Assembly (NCBI RefSeq): GCF_024505145.1
Contig: NZ_JANIAA010000011.1
Span: forward strand, 62,001-126,000
Origin: Streptomyces rugosispiralis
Lineage (GTDB): Bacteria; Actinomycetota; Actinomycetes; Streptomycetales; Streptomycetaceae
Direction of reading: 5' to 3'
DNA: 64,000 bases
In this document: positions 61,874-64,000 of the stretch, in pieces
Layout of the letters: the number at the start of each line of letters is the position of its first letter
Numbering within the stretch: position 1 is the first letter of the stretch
Program-made: the position numbers and the translations under genes
Notes under the pieces: generated by a model
What the model was told of the DNA's origin: nothing
The model's input: the letters and a program-made list of their open reading frames with translations, nothing else
The model's database searches: none

Positions 61874-63016
61874 CAGCACCGTGCAGGCGCTCACGCCGGG
61901 GGCGCCGTACACATGGGTGAAGCCGACCCTGGGCTCGTCCGGGACCTGGCGTTCGCCCGCCTGTCCGCGCAGTTGCCGGACGATCTCGTAGACCTGGCGC
62001 AGTCCCGAGGCGCCGATGGGCTCGCCGTTGGCGATGCAGCCGCCGTCGGTGTTGACCGGCAGCGTTCCGCCGATCCCGGTGGCGCCGGAGGCGACCAGCC
62101 GCTCCTGCTCGCCGTCCGCGCAGAAGCCGCACTCGGCCAGGTGCATCACCTCGGCACCGCTCTCGGTGTCCTGAAGCTGGCACACGTCCACGTCGCCGGG
62201 GCCGAGCCCCGCCTCCTCGAAGGCGGCGGCGGAGGCGTCACGGCTGACGCTGGTCAGTTCGCCCCCGGGGATCCACGGGCTGAACACTTCGAACGATCCG
62301 AAGCGACGGGTGCGTACGACCGCCGAGCGCAGGGTGACCGGCCGGCCGTCCAGCGCGCGGGCGGCCTCGGGCGAGCAGAGGACCAGCGCCGCCGCACCCG
62401 CCCCCGGGGAGCAGAACATATAGCGGGTCAGCGGATCGCTGACCATGCCGGACTCCAGGATCTCCGCGGCGGACAGCGGCTTTCGGCGCCATGCCTCGGG
62501 GGTCAGAGCGCCGTTGCGGTACGCCTTCTCGGCCACCAGGGCGAGGGTCCGCGGGGTGATGCCGTGGTCGTGCATATAGCGCTGGATCTTCATGCCGAAG
62601 AACTGCGTGGTCACCATCAGCCCGTCGGTGCCGTACTCCGTTCCCAGGCCCCAGTCCTCGGGCCTCGGGTCGAAGGCGCCGCGCGGGTGTTTGTCGAAGC
62701 CGACGGCGAGGACGACGTCCGCCATACCGGAGCGGATCGCGTTCACGGCGGAGACCAGCGCGCTGCCACCGGTGGCGCAGCCGTTCTTGACGTTGACGAA
62801 CGGCAGTCCGGTGAGGCCGAGTTGGGCTACCAGGGTGTCCGCGAGGCCCGCGCTGTCACTGCCGCCGAACGCGGCCCCCACCCGCGACCACGGGATCCCG
62901 GCGTCCGCCAGCGCGGCGTTCACGGCGGCGACGGCCAGTTGCCGGCCGGTCGCCTCCGGCCACCGCCCGAACGGGGTGCGCCCCGCACCGCAGATCAGGA
63001 CGTCGGCGCCGGTCAT
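61865..63016 (-). CDS. thiolase-family protein (lipid-transfer/Ltp-like)
   Basis: A 383-residue thiolase-fold enzyme: active-site Cys in VKNGCATGGSALVSAVNAIR, VCQLQDTESGAEVMHLAECG and GGCIANGEPIGASG near the C-terminus. The partner is a DUF35 protein encoded next to it. Such pairs include steroid side-chain aldolases (Ltp2/ChsH2-type) and true thiolases, so the reaction is either cleavage of a hydroxyacyl-CoA or thiolysis. Confidence 0.88.
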   Translation of the reverse strand: MTGADVLICGAGRTPFGRWPEATGRQLAVAAVNAALADAGIPWSRVGAAFGGSDSAGLADTLVAQLGLTGLPFVNVKNGCATGGSALVSAVNAIRSGMADVVLAVGFDKHPRGAFDPRPEDWGLGTEYGTDGLMVTTQFFGMKIQRYMHDHGITPRTLALVAEKAYRNGALTPEAWRRKPLSAAEILESGMVSDPLTRYMFCSPGAGAAALVLCSPEAARALDGRPVTLRSAVVRTRRFGSFEVFSPWIPGGELTSVSRDASAAAFEEAGLGPGDVDVCQLQDTESGAEVMHLAECGFCADGEQERLVASGATGIGGTLPVNTDGGCIANGEPIGASGLRQVYEIVRQLRGQAGERQVPDEPRVGFTHVYGAPGVSACTVLSR

Positions 63017-63459
63017 GAGCGCTCCTCAGCCGGGGTGGTGGGCCTGGCCCGGGGCACCCCGGGGCCCGCGGTCACGGAGAGGGGCATGCCGATGCGGAGG
63101 TGATCGAGGCCGTCGAGGTCGTCCACGTCGAGGACGGCGGCCACCCGCACGTCCTCGGACAGCTCGACATAGCCGAGGGCGAACGGTACGAAGCCTCCGG
63201 GCGGGGGCTGGTAGGGCGGCGACTTGGGGGCGTATCGCTGCACCGTCCAGGTCCACAGCGTGCCCGCGCCCGGGAGGACCACCGGATCGGCCGGTCCTCC
63301 GCAGCGCGGGCAGGTGTCGTCCGCGGGGTAGACCGTCACCGGGCAGCCGGCACAGCGTGCGCCCTGGAGCCCGGGGGTGGCCTGGGGCCCAGGAGTGGCC
63401 TGGAGCTCGGGGGCGGCTTCAGGCCCGGTGGCGGCCCGGCTCCGCGGATCCGTGGTCAT
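63013..63459 (-). CDS. DUF35 zinc-ribbon/OB-fold protein
   Basis: A 148-residue partner of the thiolase: four cysteines in CAGCPVTVYPADDTCPRCGG (rubredoxin-like zinc ribbon), then an OB fold (TLWTWTVQRYAPKSPPYQPP; GYVELSEDVRVAAVLDVDDL). The N-terminal 33 residues are repetitive (ATPGPQATPGLQG). Its stop overlaps the thiolase ATG, as expected for subunits made together. Confidence 0.88.
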   Translation of the reverse strand: MTTDPRSRAATGPEAAPELQATPGPQATPGLQGARCAGCPVTVYPADDTCPRCGGPADPVVLPGAGTLWTWTVQRYAPKSPPYQPPPGGFVPFALGYVELSEDVRVAAVLDVDDLDGLDHLRIGMPLSVTAGPGVPRARPTTPAEERS

Positions 63460-63464
63460 CCGGA

Positions 63465-64000
63465 TCAGCGCCCCTGCCACTTGGGTTCGCGCTTCTCCAG
63501 GAAGGCCGAGACGCCCTCGTTCGCGTCCTCGGAGTTGAGCGCGACGCCCACCGCGAGGTGCTCCATCACCATCAGCGACTGGGTGTCGGCGTCCAGGCTG
63601 CGGTCGATCGTCATCTTCGTGAGCCACATGGTGAAGGGGCTCTTGTCGGTGAGATGGCCGATGAACTCCTCGACCGTGGCGTCCAGTTCGTCCGCCGGGG
63701 CCGACTTGTTGATCAGCCCGAACTCGGCGGCCTCGACGCCGGAGAGGAGCTTGCCGGTGAGCATCAGCTCCTTGGTCTTACGGATGCCGATCATGCGCGG
63801 CACCCGGTAGATCGGACCGGCCCCGCCGAACAGCGCACGGCGGATGTGGAAGTCGCCGATCTTCGCGTCGTCCGCGGAGATGGCGAAGTCGCAGGAGATC
63901 ATGATCTCGAAGCCACCGGCCGTGACATGGCCCTCCAGGACCGCGACCGAGGGCGTCTTCATCGAGTACAGCCGGTCGCACACCTTCGCGGACTTCACCG
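63465..64000 (-). CDS. enoyl-CoA hydratase-family protein, 5' end outside the window
   Basis: The C-terminal 178 residues or more of a crotonase-fold protein: SVAVLEGHVTAGGFEIMISC (oxyanion hole), DDAKIGDFHIRRALFGGAGP and KTKELMLTGKLLSGVEAAEF. The frame is open to the window edge. The position that usually carries the catalytic glutamate has His-Ile-Arg-Arg, so the exact reaction is open. It ends 5 bases before the DUF35 start codon. Confidence 0.85.
   Translation of the reverse strand, partial: VKSAKVCDRLYSMKTPSVAVLEGHVTAGGFEIMISCDFAISADDAKIGDFHIRRALFGGAGPIYRVPRMIGIRKTKELMLTGKLLSGVEAAEFGLINKSAPADELDATVEEFIGHLTDKSPFTMWLTKMTIDRSLDADTQSLMVMEHLAVGVALNSEDANEGVSAFLEKREPKWQGR

Noticed and set aside
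1..64000. tRNA or rRNA genes
   Set aside because: I looked for cloverleaf-like blocks in the larger gaps and for conserved rRNA stretches and saw none; a covariance-model scan would be decisive.

Overview
The window is high-GC actinobacterial chromosome, almost certainly Streptomyces. Support for this includes the strong G/C third-position bias, the long shadow reading frames opposite real genes, GTG starts, ATGA-type stop/start overlaps, two GAF-ANTAR regulators, an EF-Tu3-type second elongation factor, and many GC-rich intergenic hairpins and short tandem repeats. No rRNA, tRNA, CRISPR array or intact insertion sequence was seen.

Layout. 0-2 kb: a DUF885 protein. 2-7.5 kb: sbcCD (minus strand); sbcC carries a 270-bp in-frame 18-bp minisatellite. 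7.6-12.2 kb: SulP anion transporter, diverging from an OmpR-type two-component system. 12.2-18.3 kb: small housekeeping genes (YigZ, CoA-binding, YbaK), an XRE-cupin regulator divergent from an EamA exporter, an aromatic-acid exporter and a VOC protein. 18.5-20 kb: a DUF2243 gene broken by one missing base, followed by a CtaG-like membrane protein. 20-26.4 kb: GAF-ANTAR, gamma carbonic anhydrase, DedA, thioesterase, a Q/P-rich single-span membrane protein, MFS, and a spermidine-synthase-like enzyme. 26.5-28 kb: EF-Tu3 with a possible leader peptide and hairpin upstream. 28-33.4 kb: VTT membrane protein, MFS, uppP, HAD phosphatase, flavin reductase. 33.6-35.9 kb: a TerD-family gene and a tatA paralogue that share an identical palindromic operator and bracket a voltage-gated-type cation channel. 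36.1-38.8 kb: an AT-richer gene for a NACHT NTPase, a candidate defence protein. 38.8-51 kb: mainly regulator/enzyme pairs (GAF-ANTAR, XRE/NmrA, SDR/TetR, MarR/DMT, MBL/AraC) plus secreted GH16 and SGNH hydrolases.

51-64 kb (minus strand) is a coherent CoA-dependent catabolic region: enoyl-CoA hydratase, DUF35 and thiolase; then acyl-CoA dehydrogenase, APH-fold kinase, acyl-CoA dehydrogenase, two SDRs and an ECH/isomerase; then a TetR regulator and an operon of two NTF2-like proteins, EthD, acyl-CoA ligase and MBL hydrolase. The separate kinase between two dehydrogenases recalls ACAD10/11 and levulinate (Lva) systems, suggesting breakdown of hydroxylated acyl-CoAs. A shared CTGAGTTCAG dyad lies in front of the tetR gene and the ligase operon.

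The most striking non-coding signals are a perfect 54-bp palindrome that contains both start codons of the divergent MarR/DMT pair, the shared TerD/TatA operator, the sbcC minisatellite, and a 36-bp repeat that multiplies the Shine-Dalgarno/start region of an SDR gene. All functional assignments come from reading motifs; no database search was run.
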